Part shown: positions 6,738 to 6,852 of the stretch, one piece after another
Numbering within the stretch: the stretch's first letter is position 1
Layout: each line of letters starts with the position of its first letter
From: WVZL01 sp041862375
GTDB taxonomy: Bacteria; Acidobacteriota; Aminicenantia; Aminicenantales; Aminicenantaceae
Length of the DNA stretch: 6,852 nucleotides
Reading direction: 5' to 3'
Assembly: GCA_041862375.1 (NCBI GenBank)
Contig: JBGVTE010000064.1
Location: 1 to 6,852, forward strand
Translations under genes and position numbers: made by a program
The notes under the pieces: generated by a model
The model's input: only the letters and a program-made list of their open reading frames with translations
Told to the model about the DNA's origin: nothing
The model's database searches: none

Positions 6738-6820
6738 ACGCTCGCTTTGCCCCAGCGACTCAAATATGTTAGGCGAAGGCATGTGGGTGTAAAAAACCAT
6801 GCATGAGCTTTACTTCATAG

Positions 6821-6849
6821 GACCTTCTTCACCGTATACCCACGCTTTT
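6821..6849 (-). repeat. 29-bp inverted repeat, right arm
   Basis: This is the exact reverse complement of 96-124. Read on the minus strand it is preceded by AAG at the window edge, compatible with the A-run that precedes the left copy. The AAGCATC half of the module would be expected just outside the window. Confidence 0.8.
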
Positions 6850-6852
6850 CTT

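Larger units (their letters stand above)
6641..6796. repeat. Large split inverted repeat in right flank
   Basis: The continuous arm TTTTTTACACCTAACAT (6641-6657) is complementary to two blocks, ATGTTAGG (6766-6773) and TGTAAAAAA (6788-6796). A 14-nt stretch (6774-6787) interrupts the second arm. The interior carries the direct repeat copy and the diverged core. The ends ACCTAAC (6649-6655) and GTTAGGC (6768-6774) happen to fit the outer boxes of integron attC sites, but the inner boxes are not convincing. Confidence 0.5.
6619..6852. other. Right intergenic flank, repeat-rich, no gene
   Basis: I see no coding region here. The region contains a direct copy of the left flank repeat (6672-6696), a diverged core (6714-6737), an inverted copy (6821-6849), and a large split inverted repeat (6641-6657 with 6766-6773 and 6788-6796). 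The inverted copy runs up to the right edge, so the element probably continues beyond the window. Confidence 0.6.

Noticed and set aside
70..6849. CRISPR array
   Set aside because: Repeat copies are few, differ in orientation and are kilobases apart, with no regular spacers and no cas gene.
96..6849. Complete composite transposon with the inverted repeats as ends
   Set aside because: No transposase, resolvase or integrase is encoded between the arms, and the right element appears to continue beyond the window, so ends and target duplications cannot be seen.

Overview
This is a bacterial accessory-type window, moderately AT-rich by eye, with five complete protein genes. One gene runs rightward, a secreted S9-family serine peptidase. 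It converges on a four-gene leftward operon: GNAT acyltransferase, exported creatininase-family metallohydrolase, ABC ATPase, and MacB/FtsX-type ABC permease. The strong Shine-Dalgarno sequences, sigma70-like promoters, and two Sec signal peptides next to a MacB/FtsX-type exporter suggest a diderm bacterium. The mix of secreted S9 peptidase, exported creatininase and MacB-type permease is reminiscent of Acidobacteriota or Aminicenantes-like lineages. That taxonomic guess is weak, because nothing in the window is a phylogenetic marker.

Layout. Positions 1-272 hold no convincing gene but contain one copy of a repeat module (70-124) and a possible hairpin (152-231). A promoter (273-301) and Shine-Dalgarno (323-326) serve the S9 peptidase (333-2531). 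Only 11 bp separate its stop from the stop of the oppositely oriented permease (2543-3898). The permease overlaps the ATPase (3895-4593) by 4 bp. A 53-bp gap then leads to the exported creatininase-family protein (4647-5531), and a 21-bp gap to the acyltransferase (5553-6521). The operon promoter lies at 6559-6587, with an imperfect dyad just upstream (6594-6618). From about 6619 to the right edge there is no gene, but there are several repeat copies and inverted repeats.

How the genes might work together. The acyltransferase is predicted cytoplasmic. The metallohydrolase and the serine peptidase are predicted to act outside the inner membrane, where the ABC pair would also act on its substrate. 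This fits an export or detoxification route for an acylated or amide-containing small molecule or peptide, but the substrate is not readable from the sequence.

The most unusual DNA feature is the repeat family at the two flanks. A 29-bp perfect inverted repeat (96-124 and 6821-6849) brackets the whole five-gene cluster. A 25-bp direct repeat with two differences (70-94 and 6672-6696) lies beside it. No transposase, integrase or CRISPR component is visible. I see no clearly new biochemical system; the repeat family and the particular gene combination are the items worth a second look.
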